A DNA stretch of 64,000 nucleotides, from NCBI GenBank assembly GCA_002333425.1, contig DDBL01000133.1, positions 4,571 to 68,570 on the forward strand. The letters are read 5' to 3'. A program made the translations under genes and the position numbers. The DNA is from Leptospiraceae bacterium UBA2033 (lineage in GTDB: Bacteria > Spirochaetota > Leptospiria > Leptospirales > Leptospiraceae). A model generated the notes under the pieces. That model did no database searches, was not told where the DNA came from, and worked only from the letters and a program-made list of their open reading frames with translations. Numbering within the stretch: the first letter of the stretch is position 1; the number at the start of each line of letters is the position of its first letter. Below are positions 51,967-60,608 of this stretch, in pieces.

Positions 51967-53625
51967 ATGAATAACTTTACAGAATCAATCTTAAAAGATT
52001 TGGAAAACAAAGAAAATGGATCTTTCCAAATTAAAAATGAAAATAACCATGCTGTATTATCCGTTTACAAAGCCGGCAAAAATGGAAAACCTGTAACTAG
52101 GCAAGATGTATTTCAGAGATTGAAACTGTTTAATATTGAAGGTTATGATAGAGCACAAGTCGAAGTTATTGTTGCAAATGCAGACGGGAAAGACCATCCA
52201 ATTGCAGCTTGGACAGGTGGAAATCCAGTTGATTCAAAGTTAGACATAGAAATTTCTCCTGATAAAATGGAGGCTTATATCATTATTTACCCCGCATTAC
52301 ATGGTGGAAATACTTTAAAAAAAGAAGATGTAATTCAGTCTTTAAAATCAAATGGAGTTTTTTTCGGATTAAAAGAAGATGTAATTTCTCATTTACTGGA
52401 CAATCAGAAATTTTTTATCAAAACGTTAGTTGCCCAAGGTATAAAACCAACCCCTACAATCAATGGTTATATAAAAGTTTTATTTGAACCCCATAACAAA
52501 CCAAATCTACATGAAGACGAAAAAGGTAGAGTAGACTTTAAAGATATTCAAGTTATTAAAAATACCAAAAAAGGCGAAATTTTAGCAGAAAAAATAGAAC
52601 CAAAACTTGGAACTGCTGGCAAAAATGTTTTTAGTGAGGAAGTTCCTATCGACAAACCAATAGAAGGAAATTGGAAAACAGGGGCTAATTGTGAGTTGTC
52701 GGAAGATTCTAAAAAGTTAAAAGCATCTATTGCCGGAAGACCCATTTTAGAAAGAGATGGAACAATTCGTGTGGATGAAGTTTGTTACTTAGAGAATGTA
52801 GATTATTCAACGGGTAATGTTGATTTTCCGGGAACGATTATTGTGGACGGAACTGTTGCGGATAACTTTACTCTTCGCACAAAAGGTTCCCTTATCATTA
52901 AAAAAAGTGTAGGGCGAGTTTTTCTCTATGCGGATAGAGATATTGTTTTATCCGGTGGGGTGATGGGGCGAAATGGTGGAGTTATCGAATCTAAAGCAGA
53001 TGTATATGCTCGTTTTGTAGAGCAGGGAAATATTAAGGCAGGAAAAAGTATTTTCATCGAAGAGGCATCCATGCATTCAGAGTTAGTTGCAGGGGATTCT
53101 ATCACTATCAAAGGTGGAAGAGGAGAGCTTATCGGCGGAGAGGCAATTGCAGGAAAAATGATTTCTGTTAGTAAACTAGGCGCAGTTGTGGAAACTCGAA
53201 CTGAGTTAATTGTTGGTTTGCCTCCAGAAATTTTAGAAGAGCTTCGCAAAATGAAAGAAGAAATTTTCTCTCAGGAAGAAATTTTAAAAAAAGTAAAACA
53301 GAGTATGTCAAAACTCATAGACCCGAAAAAAGAAAACACTCCTGATGAGAAACAAATGCTCATTAAACTCTACGAAGTCGAAAAAAAATATACCGACCTA
53401 CTTGCAAATACTAAAACTCAATACGAAACGTTAGTTGTTAGTTATGAGCCCGCAGGATCTGCCTACGTGGAAGTGGAAAAAAGTCTTTTTCCAAAAGTAG
53501 CTATTAATTTAGGAAAAGGAAAAATTTATAATTCAGAGCTTAAAACTTATAACGGAAGATGTTTTATCTACAATAACGAAGATGGAATTCCTACTAGAAC
53601 TACGGTTCCACCTAAAAAAATATAA
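51967..53625 (+). CDS. FapA-like DUF342 protein
   Basis: Protein of 552 residues. The N-terminal 150 residues form a small alpha/beta region. The DUF342 core begins near residue 170 with DIQVIKNTKKGEILAEKIEP and continues with right-handed beta-helix-like repeats (YSTGNVDFPGTIIVDGTVAD, LYADRDIVLSGGVMGRNGGV, VAGDSITIKGGRGELIGGEA). A coiled coil follows (about 420-480). The family includes FapA, implicated in flagellar assembly and polar localisation in gamma-proteobacteria. A flagellar or cell-pole role in this spirochaete is inferred. Not exported by sequence. Confidence 0.82.
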   Translation: MNNFTESILKDLENKENGSFQIKNENNHAVLSVYKAGKNGKPVTRQDVFQRLKLFNIEGYDRAQVEVIVANADGKDHPIAAWTGGNPVDSKLDIEISPDKMEAYIIIYPALHGGNTLKKEDVIQSLKSNGVFFGLKEDVISHLLDNQKFFIKTLVAQGIKPTPTINGYIKVLFEPHNKPNLHEDEKGRVDFKDIQVIKNTKKGEILAEKIEPKLGTAGKNVFSEEVPIDKPIEGNWKTGANCELSEDSKKLKASIAGRPILERDGTIRVDEVCYLENVDYSTGNVDFPGTIIVDGTVADNFTLRTKGSLIIKKSVGRVFLYADRDIVLSGGVMGRNGGVIESKADVYARFVEQGNIKAGKSIFIEEASMHSELVAGDSITIKGGRGELIGGEAIAGKMISVSKLGAVVETRTELIVGLPPEILEELRKMKEEIFSQEEILKKVKQSMSKLIDPKKENTPDEKQMLIKLYEVEKKYTDLLANTKTQYETLVVSYEPAGSAYVEVEKSLFPKVAINLGKGKIYNSELKTYNGRCFIYNNEDGIPTRTTVPPKKI

Positions 53626-53630
53626 ATTTT

Positions 53631-53953
53631 GTGTAACTACTCAGTGTGGTTTGCCACAGAGGCACAAAGACACTGAGAATTTTGGATTTTATGCGGACTC
53701 TGGAATTTGTACTTCGCCTTTAAGAAGAGGGGTTGTGTAAAAGCATTGCCACGGAGGCACAGAGTCGCAGAGAAATGCGGTTTCTTGGCATTCTGCGCTC
53801 AAAAATTTATGCTTTTACACAAACCCTCTATTATAGTAAAATAATAACTAAGACTAAATTACTGAAATTGGCAGTATTTTATTAAATAAACTCTCTTTGA
53901 TTTTCTCCGTGCCTCAGCGCCTCTGTGGCAATAACTTATGTTGTGTAGTTACA
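53631..53953. repeat. Nested palindromic elements (family B)
   Basis: Outer arms TGTAACTAC (53632-53640) and GTAGTTACA (53945-53953) enclose TTGCCACAGAGGCACAAAGA (from 53651) and CCGTGCCTCAGCGCCTCTGT (from 53907). Inside lies a second unit bounded by 20-base arms with one mismatch at 53727-53746 and 53809-53828 (GTGTAAAAGCAT core), itself carrying GCCACGGAGGCACAGAGTCG. It looks like one element inserted into another. It fills the space between the DUF342 gene and the convergent membrane-protein gene. Confidence 0.8.
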
Positions 53954-53974
53954 ATTTTATTATTACAACTTACT

Positions 53975-55435
53975 TCAAAAACATTTTTTACAAACTAACG
54001 AAGTTGGAAGCGCATAAATCCAAGTTTCCTCTCCCGATGTTTGGTAGGTTTGTTTTTGGTCTTCTGTAAGTGTAATAGTAAGAATTGGATAAATTGGGAT
54101 TTCATTTTCTGTAGATGGGATTTCTGGGAAGATAATTTGATTAAGCGGCTTAGAATTATTATCCGCATTTGACTGTAAATGAAAGGTGAAACTTATATCT
54201 TTTCCTTTGGTAAATGGAACTCCCGTGCTAAGTAGGAATGGTCTGTAAAAATCAAAGTCAGATTCTTCTAAAAAGTTTACTCCAACTGGCGAGTCTTCTT
54301 TTTTGACAGCTAACATTTGGTCTCTTATTTGATTTCGGATATATGCCAATTGTTTTAGTTCATTCTCAAATTCTGTGTTAAAACTTATCCAATGTTCCAT
54401 CAAAATAGAAAAAGAATCTTCGTCTAGGTCAACGCTAAATTGAGTTAAAAAATACATTGCTAAAAAAGTTTCTTCCCTATTTAAACTTTTTATATCATTT
54501 AAGATATTTTTATAAAAGTTAGCAAGTCGTTCATCGTTTAAAATTCCAATCGGAAATGGAGAGGTTGGGTTTAGGGCAAGTCTGGATTTTATTTCATCTG
54601 GAATTTTGTCCAAAGCAAGTAAATGAGAATTAGCCTCCGCAAACGCAATAGAATAAAAAACGCCACTGCCATAATAATCAGCAAAAATTTCCTCTGGACT
54701 TTGCCATAATTCTTGTTTGGAGAGATAATAAACTAATCCACGCCGGACAAATTCTTCCTGTAGATTTTTTTGTTCAGGTGATTCGCCTAATCCAAGTTTG
54801 CCCCAAATCGAATGGGGACGAATTCCTTCTGCTAGAGCGGTTAATGTGGATTCATCGCTCCGTAATATTTTTCCATCCTTGGATAGTAGAAAATCTTCGT
54901 AAATACCTTTTTGTATTTTGCTGCATATTGATTGGTTTGTGCGAAAACATTCTTGGTATTCTTGGATGATTTGGGCAGAACGAATATGGGGTCTTTGAAG
55001 AGAAAATAAGAATGTCACAAATAGGAGAGAAGAAAAAAAAGCTGGCACAGTCAGTAACAGTCGAAAGAACTTTTTCTCTTTAGAAAAATCTAGAAATAGT
55101 AAAAAGGAAATTACTAAAATTGGAAGAATAAGTAATAAACTTAGTTTAGACCAAAATTCATTTCCTGCGATGAGATCTTGTTTTTTTAAACTACGGATGT
55201 ATATAGGAAGAGCAAAACCAATGAAACTAAGGAGTATACTTTCCAAATGTTCGTCTATAAAAGAATTTACCTTTTCGGTTGGGATTTCTTCAATGAGAGC
55301 ATCTTTCTTTTTAGATAATTCTCGCTTCATTTCTTGAAATATTTCATTTTCTTTATCACTGGCAGCTACTGTTTTTGTTGCACCTGGTTTTATGATGGGA
55401 GGAGAACTTGATTTTTTAGATGAATTATTCGGCAT
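53975..55435 (-). CDS. Conserved membrane protein of unknown function
   Basis: Protein of 486 residues. The N-terminal 75 residues are hydrophilic and Ser/Lys-rich. Hydrophobic segments follow at about 70-82, 95-112 and 125-145. The remaining 340 residues are probably periplasmic and helical, ending with a Cys pair (LVCKKCF). No catalytic motif is recognised. GAGTGAGTAAGA precedes the ATG but is only a weak ribosome-binding site. A nested repeat lies directly after its stop. Confidence 0.65.
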   Translation of the reverse strand: MPNNSSKKSSSPPIIKPGATKTVAASDKENEIFQEMKRELSKKKDALIEEIPTEKVNSFIDEHLESILLSFIGFALPIYIRSLKKQDLIAGNEFWSKLSLLLILPILVISFLLFLDFSKEKKFFRLLLTVPAFFSSLLFVTFLFSLQRPHIRSAQIIQEYQECFRTNQSICSKIQKGIYEDFLLSKDGKILRSDESTLTALAEGIRPHSIWGKLGLGESPEQKNLQEEFVRRGLVYYLSKQELWQSPEEIFADYYGSGVFYSIAFAEANSHLLALDKIPDEIKSRLALNPTSPFPIGILNDERLANFYKNILNDIKSLNREETFLAMYFLTQFSVDLDEDSFSILMEHWISFNTEFENELKQLAYIRNQIRDQMLAVKKEDSPVGVNFLEESDFDFYRPFLLSTGVPFTKGKDISFTFHLQSNADNNSKPLNQIIFPEIPSTENEIPIYPILTITLTEDQKQTYQTSGEETWIYALPTSLVCKKCF

Positions 55436-55529
55436 AGTATCTTACTCACTTTGAAAACTCTCTTTAATTCTGTCAAGTTAAGGATTTTTCACCACATTAT
55501 GTTGCGCCCCAAGAAGCAACATTGAGTTT

Positions 55530-55606
55530 AAACACTGATTAACACGGATGGTTTTAATAAATCAATATTTTATGCGTGTCCATAGCGTTAGCGTGTGGTA
55601 ATCTTT
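55530..55606. repeat. Dispersed repeat fragment upstream of lexA
   Basis: CACTGATTAACACGGATGG near 55532 and GCGTTAGCGTGTGGTAATCT near 55585 resemble the ends of the repeats at 1-20, 20644-20703 and 50812-50849. The copy looks degraded and has no clear pair of arms. Confidence 0.5.
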
Positions 55607-55647
55607 AAATTTTACATTGACTATTGTAACTTTTTTTACAAAAAATC

Positions 55648-55676
55648 TTGACATAACATATATTAACTATTAGATT
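55648..55676 (+). promoter_or_regulatory. lexA promoter (probably leaderless)
   Basis: TTGACA (55648-55653), a 17-base spacer and TAGATT (55671-55676) place the expected transcription start seven bases on, at the A of ATG 55684. No Shine-Dalgarno is present and no SOS-box-like inverted repeat is obvious here. Confidence 0.65.
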
Positions 55677-55683
55677 GTATAGT

Positions 55684-56292
55684 ATGAAAGAATTGACAGA
55701 CAAACAAGAACTTGTATTAAAATTTATAACCGGTGTTATTAAAGACAAAGGTGTTCCCCCAACTATCCGTGAGATTGGGGACGAATTTCAAATTACTGCT
55801 AAGGGTGCGTACGATCATCTCAAGGCTATCGAAAAAAAAGGTTATCTCAAAACTTCCAAGAACCAATCTAGAGCCATTGAACTTCTTCGCCATAGTGCAG
55901 AGGATGGGCTTCCTGTTCGTGTAATGAGTATTCCCTTGATAGGTAGGGTTGCGGCAGGTCTTCCTATTTTTGCCGAGGAAAATATTGAAGATTATATCCC
56001 CGTTCCAGATCGTATGTCCAAGAAAGGCACCATTTTCGCTTTGAAAGTTGTGGGTGAATCCATGATTGGAGATGGGATTAATGACGGTGACATTGCCATC
56101 ATTCAAAAGAAGGAAGTTGCACGAAATGGGGAAATTGTAGTTGCTCTTATCGAAGGGGAGGCTACTCTCAAAACTTACTTCAAAGACTCTGACATGGTTC
56201 GTTTAGAGCCAAGTAATAGCAAATTCAAAACTATCAAAACCAAGAAAGCCAGTATCATTGGCAAATTGATTGGTTTATATCGATTTTACTAA
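55684..56292 (+). CDS. lexA: SOS repressor LexA
   Basis: Protein of 202 residues, normal length. An N-terminal winged helix-turn-helix (MKELTDKQELVLKFI, PPTIREIGDEFQITAKGAYD) is followed by the Ala-Gly self-cleavage site in GRVAAGLPIFAEEN, the catalytic Ser in GESMIGDGINDGD and Lys in EGEATLKTYF. It represses DNA-damage genes and is cleaved when RecA filaments form. ATG 55684 is preferred over TTG 55675 because the latter falls in the -10 region and because LexA proteins start MKxLT. Confidence 0.95.
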   Translation: MKELTDKQELVLKFITGVIKDKGVPPTIREIGDEFQITAKGAYDHLKAIEKKGYLKTSKNQSRAIELLRHSAEDGLPVRVMSIPLIGRVAAGLPIFAEENIEDYIPVPDRMSKKGTIFALKVVGESMIGDGINDGDIAIIQKKEVARNGEIVVALIEGEATLKTYFKDSDMVRLEPSNSKFKTIKTKKASIIGKLIGLYRFY

Positions 56293-56373
56293 GAAGTGTC
56301 TTATTTTTTACAATCTTAGTTTGCTCGTGAATTCCTATTGACAAAAAAAGGAAACTCGCATTTTCATAAATCA

Positions 56374-56664
56374 ATGAAGAGTTTCCTTTTTCTTTTTTTA
56401 TTAGCATTCACTCTTTTTTATTCCTGCGCCCCTAAGAAAGAGCAAGTTTCCGATGTGGATTTGAAACGTTTAATTGATAGAATCGCAGTGATTCGAATGA
56501 GTCAAAATTTAGATTTCAATCCCACTGATAGTAAAGCCCTCAAGACGGACTACCAGATATTTAAAGAAGTTTGTGAGATATTTCGTCTAGACCCTACACT
56601 TGCATTAGAAAAAATGAAATCTCAAAATCCCGAATTATACAAACACATAATGGCAAAACGATGA
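56374..56664 (+). CDS. Small lipoprotein upstream of ctpA
   Basis: Protein of 96 residues beginning MKSFLFLFLLAFTLFYSCAP, a good lipoprotein signal with Cys18 as anchor. The mature part is helical and charged (VDLKRLIDRIAVIRMSQNLD, EVCEIFRLDPTLALEKMKSQ). The stop overlaps the ctpA start (ATGA). No Shine-Dalgarno precedes the ATG; TTGACA at 56338 lies 30 bases upstream of the ATG, though no good -10 hexamer at 17 bases is seen. Context suggests a partner or substrate of the CtpA protease. Confidence 0.75.
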   Translation: MKSFLFLFLLAFTLFYSCAPKKEQVSDVDLKRLIDRIAVIRMSQNLDFNPTDSKALKTDYQIFKEVCEIFRLDPTLALEKMKSQNPELYKHIMAKR

Positions 56665-58055
56665 AAAACAAAGAACGTTATATATGGATTAGCCTCGTCG
56701 CAATTTTAAGTTGCTCTTTATTTCAACCAATAGAGCGTGTGAAAGCAATTTCTACAGATGGAGAAAAATACCTACAAATCCTACATGAAGTAGTTGCTTT
56801 CATTGAAACAGATTATGTAGAATCTGTGGAAGAAAAGAATTTATATGTAGGTGCTATCAAGGGATTGATTGCAAGTCTGGGTGATCCTCATTCTAGGTTT
56901 ATGGGTGAAGATGAGTTTAGGCATTTGCAGGAAGAAACTCGCGGTAGTTTTGGTGGCGTAGGTTTGGAAGTCACTCATTCGGAAGGATCTATTTTGGTGA
57001 TTTCTCCTTATGATGATACTCCTGCTATGAAAGCGGGAATTCAACCCCAAGATAGAATTTTAGAAATTGCTGGCAAAAGCACAGAAAAAATGTCAATCGA
57101 AGATGCTGTCAAACTCATGCGTGGTGCTCCTGGTACAAACGTTACAATAAAGGTAAAAAGAAAATCGGCAAAGGATCCTTTTTTTACGACCTTGACTCGT
57201 GAGTTAATTAAAATTCAATATTTAAAATCTGCTTTTTTGGAAAATGAAAAATTAGGTTATATTCGGTTAACCCAATTTATGGGAAGAGAAAACAATACCG
57301 GCGGTGAATTTAAACGAATTGTACAAGAGTTTGCTTCAAAGGAGGCTCAGGGGATAATCATAGATTTGCGCTCTAATCCTGGGGGATTACTGGACTTAGC
57401 CATTGAACTTTCGGATATATTTTTGAAACCTGACTTGGATATTGTATCGGTCAAAGGTAGAGGTGAGAAGTTAATCCGAGTATATAAATCTGTGGATAAT
57501 CAAGGTAAGATTCTTGACATTCCATTGGTTGTTCTACTCAATGCAGGCTCTGCTAGTGCATCTGAAATTTTAGCTGGTGCATTGCAGGATAATAAACGTG
57601 CGATTATCATTGGAAATCAATCGTTCGGAAAAGGCTCTGTGCAAAATATTTACACACTTCCACATAAGACTGGTATTGCACTAACCATTCAGAAATACTA
57701 TACTCCAAGTGGAGTTTCGATTCACAAAAAAGGAATTACTCCTGATGTAGTAGTAAATCAAATCACACCGGATAATGACGATAAGGCGCTACTAGAAAAA
57801 TTGACTAAGACAACTATATTGCAGACTTTCATCAAAGAAAATCCAGGTTATAGTGAGAAAAATGTAAAGTTATTTCAAGATTTACTCGCGAAAAAGGGAT
57901 ATAAGATGAATAAAACAATCTCTCGTTTTCTTCTAAAAAAAGAAAATGCAATCGGAGAAAAAAGTCCTGTGTATGATAGAGAGTTTGACCCACAATTAAA
58001 TAAGGCGATTGAACTACTTCTCAATCCTCCAAATCCTAAACCCATTTCAATGTAA
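56661..58055 (+). CDS. ctpA: C-terminal processing protease CtpA (S41 family)
   Basis: Exported serine protease of 464 residues. It has an N-terminal signal/anchor, an N-terminal helical domain, a PDZ domain (about 95-180: GGVGLEVTHSEGSILVISPY, MKAGIQPQDRILEIAGKS) and the S41 protease core with GIIIDLRSNPGGLLDLAIEL, the catalytic Ser in NAGSASASEILAGAL and the Lys in NQSFGKGSVQ. The C-terminal tail has Lys/Pro-rich sequence. It trims C-termini of periplasmic or outer-membrane proteins. The ATG of tsaD follows the stop at once (TAAATG). Confidence 0.93.
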   Translation: MKNKERYIWISLVAILSCSLFQPIERVKAISTDGEKYLQILHEVVAFIETDYVESVEEKNLYVGAIKGLIASLGDPHSRFMGEDEFRHLQEETRGSFGGVGLEVTHSEGSILVISPYDDTPAMKAGIQPQDRILEIAGKSTEKMSIEDAVKLMRGAPGTNVTIKVKRKSAKDPFFTTLTRELIKIQYLKSAFLENEKLGYIRLTQFMGRENNTGGEFKRIVQEFASKEAQGIIIDLRSNPGGLLDLAIELSDIFLKPDLDIVSVKGRGEKLIRVYKSVDNQGKILDIPLVVLLNAGSASASEILAGALQDNKRAIIIGNQSFGKGSVQNIYTLPHKTGIALTIQKYYTPSGVSIHKKGITPDVVVNQITPDNDDKALLEKLTKTTILQTFIKENPGYSEKNVKLFQDLLAKKGYKMNKTISRFLLKKENAIGEKSPVYDREFDPQLNKAIELLLNPPNPKPISM

Positions 58056-59066
58056 ATGTTTGGACTTGGAATTGAATCTAGTTGTGATGAGACTTCTATT
58101 GGAATTGTAGAAGATGGAAAACACTTACGTTGTCTAAAGTTATTTAGTCAAATCGAAACTCATGCCGAGTTTCGAGGCGTAGTTCCTGAAATTGCTTCCC
58201 GTGCTCACTTAGAAAAAATAAATTTACTCTTAGAAGAAGCACTAGATGAATCAGGTCTTTCTTTTAGCGACTTATCGTATATAGCCGTAACTACTAGACC
58301 GGGGCTTTTGGGTTCGTTAATGATTGGAGCACAATTGGCTAGGTGTATTTCGTTTGTTTGCAAAATTCCAATTGTCACAGTTGATCACCTAGAAGCGCAC
58401 CTAAGCACTGTTTACCTCGAGAATAAATTTCCATCATTTCCTTACCTTGGTGTTTTACTTTCCGGCGGGAACTCTTCTATTTTTATTGTAGAAGATTACG
58501 GCAAAATGAAATTAATCGGAGATACGTCCGATGATGCTCTGGGTGAGGCTTTTGATAAAGTCTCTGCTTTATTACAGCTTCCTTACCCGGGCGGACCTGC
58601 TGTGGAGAAAAGAGCATTACAGTATGTGTCGCAAGATGGGGATAATAGTCCTTTTCCTGAGTTGTTAAAAGATTTTCCATCAGATAAAATTCAATTTTCA
58701 TACAGTGGAATTAAGACTAGTGTAATGTATTATATCAAAAAACATTCCCTCACTGAAGAAAAAATTAACGAAATTTGTTATCATTTTCAAAATACAGCAT
58801 TTCAACTCGTAGAAAAAAATGTCCTAAAGGCAGTAAAGCTTACAGGTATCAAGACGATTGTTGCAAGTGGGGGAGTGCTTGCCAATGAGACTCTTCGAAA
58901 TCGTTTTCAAAAAATTGCAGATAAAAAAAATCTACAAGTCTATTACCCTGAGAAAAAAATTCTGTGTACGGATAACGGTGCTATGGTCGCTGTGCTTGGT
59001 TATTACCTATTTCAAAAAGGCAAAGTGGATACTTTAGATTTTAAAGTAAGCCCAAATCGCTATTGA
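58056..59066 (+). CDS. tsaD: tRNA N6-adenosine threonylcarbamoyltransferase TsaD
   Basis: Enzyme of 336 residues that places the threonylcarbamoyl group on A37 of ANN-decoding tRNAs. Motifs: IESSCDETSIGIV, EIASRAHLEKI, the metal-binding His pair in VDHLEAHLS, LLSGGNSSIFI, PYPGGPAVEK, ASGGVLANETLR and CTDNGAMVA. The start codon immediately follows the ctpA stop. It is full length. The partner genes tsaB, tsaC and tsaE are not in this window. Confidence 0.97.
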   Translation: MFGLGIESSCDETSIGIVEDGKHLRCLKLFSQIETHAEFRGVVPEIASRAHLEKINLLLEEALDESGLSFSDLSYIAVTTRPGLLGSLMIGAQLARCISFVCKIPIVTVDHLEAHLSTVYLENKFPSFPYLGVLLSGGNSSIFIVEDYGKMKLIGDTSDDALGEAFDKVSALLQLPYPGGPAVEKRALQYVSQDGDNSPFPELLKDFPSDKIQFSYSGIKTSVMYYIKKHSLTEEKINEICYHFQNTAFQLVEKNVLKAVKLTGIKTIVASGGVLANETLRNRFQKIADKKNLQVYYPEKKILCTDNGAMVAVLGYYLFQKGKVDTLDFKVSPNRY

Positions 59067-59138
59067 AAAATGAATTTACATTGAATGGATTAGAATTATT
59101 CTTTACCGTGAAATTTTGATTGGAAAAAAAGGAGAATT

Positions 59139-59909
59139 ATGAAATTAAAACTAAACTGGGTGCCTAATGCACTTTCCCTTGGAAATCTTACATTAGGCTT
59201 TGTTTCCATATTAATAGCATCTGAGGCTACAAACTCGAATCCGAATAGCTCACAGGTGTTTTTGTTATCGGGAATTTTTATTATTTTGGCGGCTTTGTTC
59301 GATGGGTTTGATGGGATGGCTGCTAGGGCTTTAAATGCTACCTCCGACTTAGGGGCTGAGTTAGATACATTGGCTGACTTGACTACCTTCGGAATAGCTC
59401 CGGGTTATCTTACCTACAAGATGATTTTAGAGAATTTTAAGTTTGATTTTTTTGGGACAGGAGAGCTTTTTCCTTATGGAATGTTAGTTGCTTCTATTTT
59501 CCCTATCTGTGCCGCCTATCGTTTGGCAAGGTTTACTGTGTCTCATGATCCTTCTTCCTTTACAGGACTACCATCTCCGATTGCTGGTGTGATTGTTGGA
59601 CTTTTTCCAGTTGCATTTCCTGCTAATACTTTTTCTACTTTTTTTACAATTCCTGCTTTTGTGATAGTTGCTTTACTTATGGTGTCTACCATTCGTTATT
59701 CCAAACCACAAGTTGCTATTAGGGGAAAGTTCACCCGAGGAAGAATTTTGATTATCTTAATTGGGTTTGGAGTTTTATTTTTCTTTTTAGGACTTCGTAA
59801 AGCTCCATTTGTAATGTATGGTCTTTTAGTATTCTATGTATCCTCTGGAATTATAAGTTTGATCATTCAATTCATTCAAGATTTTTTTCCTGATGCAGAG
59901 GAAAAGTAA
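59139..59909 (+). CDS. pssA: CDP-diacylglycerol-serine O-phosphatidyltransferase (PssA-like)
   Basis: Membrane enzyme of 256 residues with about eight hydrophobic helices and the complete CDP-alcohol phosphotransferase signature, read as FDGFDGMAARALNATSDLGA then ELDTLADLTTFGIAP. The N-terminus NWVPNALSLGNLTLGFVSIL and TFGIAP fit the phosphatidylserine synthase branch. GGAG precedes the ATG. It converges on the OmpA-family gene, with only 8 bases between stop codons. Confidence 0.9.
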   Translation: MKLKLNWVPNALSLGNLTLGFVSILIASEATNSNPNSSQVFLLSGIFIILAALFDGFDGMAARALNATSDLGAELDTLADLTTFGIAPGYLTYKMILENFKFDFFGTGELFPYGMLVASIFPICAAYRLARFTVSHDPSSFTGLPSPIAGVIVGLFPVAFPANTFSTFFTIPAFVIVALLMVSTIRYSKPQVAIRGKFTRGRILIILIGFGVLFFFLGLRKAPFVMYGLLVFYVSSGIISLIIQFIQDFFPDAEEK

Positions 59910-59917
59910 TATTAGCC

Positions 59918-60592
59918 TTAATCTTTTTTTTGAATTCTAAATCGAACTGTTCTATTTTTAGGGTCAAATTTATCTTTTCCTAAGTGTTGATTTGGCTCTG
60001 GATCAGCAATTGCCTTTAATTTGGTTTCTTCTATTCCATTTTCAAAGAGCAGTTGTTTAATCGAATTTGCTCTTCCTTGTGATATAAGTTTCCTATTTTC
60101 AGGAAGTTCTGTTGCATCCATTTTCCCGCGAATTTCGATATAGTAATCACTTCCTAAACTTTGGCTAATCTCTCTTATCTGCTCACAGTATTTTTTACAC
60201 CACTCTTTAAAATAGATTGGATTAACTTCATTTTGCCCTGCATAAAATCCTGAGAAGAATTCTGTTTCAGGATAATTGATTTGTTCTAGTTTTTGATTTT
60301 GTAGATAAATACAGTCAGAGAAAAAAAATAAAGACAACAAACTTCCAGCTAAGTAGGAGTGCAAAGATTTTGTGAATAATGAGCAATCTTGTGACTGTGC
60401 AAAAACAAAGAAAATATCTCTCACAGAGGGCACGGAGTTCACAGAGAGTATTGATTTCGCCGGCGCTATTGACTCTTCTCTCTGTGCTCTCAGTGTGCTC
60501 TGTGAGAAAATCATGCTTTTACACAGTCCCAAGCTCAAGAATGAAATGTTTTTTTTTAATACAATCGTAATACTGCTTAGTCTTAGATTCAT
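59918..60592 (-). CDS. OmpA-family lipoprotein with an in-frame repeat insertion
   Basis: Protein of 224 residues from ATG 60592, which has AGGAG upstream. The C-terminal half is an OmpA-type peptidoglycan-binding domain (DYYIEIRGKMDATELPENRK, LISQGRANSIKQLLFENGIE, FDPKNRTVRFRIQKK). Residues about 22-68 are encoded by a 140-base palindromic element (60391-60530) read in frame. After it comes a second hydrophobic stretch (LAGSLLSLFFFSDC), which could be the true lipoprotein signal if translation restarts at TTG 60364. Thus it may be an extended functional gene or a damaged one. It follows the porin-like gene by 16 bases. Confidence 0.7.
   Translation of the reverse strand: MNLRLSSITIVLKKNISFLSLGLCKSMIFSQSTLRAQREESIAPAKSILSVNSVPSVRDIFFVFAQSQDCSLFTKSLHSYLAGSLLSLFFFSDCIYLQNQKLEQINYPETEFFSGFYAGQNEVNPIYFKEWCKKYCEQIREISQSLGSDYYIEIRGKMDATELPENRKLISQGRANSIKQLLFENGIEETKLKAIADPEPNQHLGKDKFDPKNRTVRFRIQKKD
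60391..60530. mobile_element. Family B palindromic element inside an OmpA-family gene
   Basis: Ends GTGACTGTGCAAAAACAA (60391-60408) and ATGCTTTTACACAGTCCC (60513-60530) are inverted repeats matching at 14 of 18 positions. They are related to the inner arms at 53727-53828. Internal arms TCTCACAGAGGGCACGGAGT and CTCTGTGCTCTCAGTGTGCT make a long hairpin. No stop codon arises on the minus strand in the frame of the host gene. Confidence 0.78.
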
Positions 60593-60608
60593 ACTCTCTC
60601 CTCTTTTT

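Noticed and set aside
53640..53940. CRISPR-like array
   Set aside because: The repeated CACAGAGGCAC segments are arms of nested palindromes, not regularly spaced direct repeats with unique spacers.
55675..55683. TTG start for lexA
   Set aside because: It lies in the -10 region, and LexA proteins begin MKxLT as at ATG 55684.
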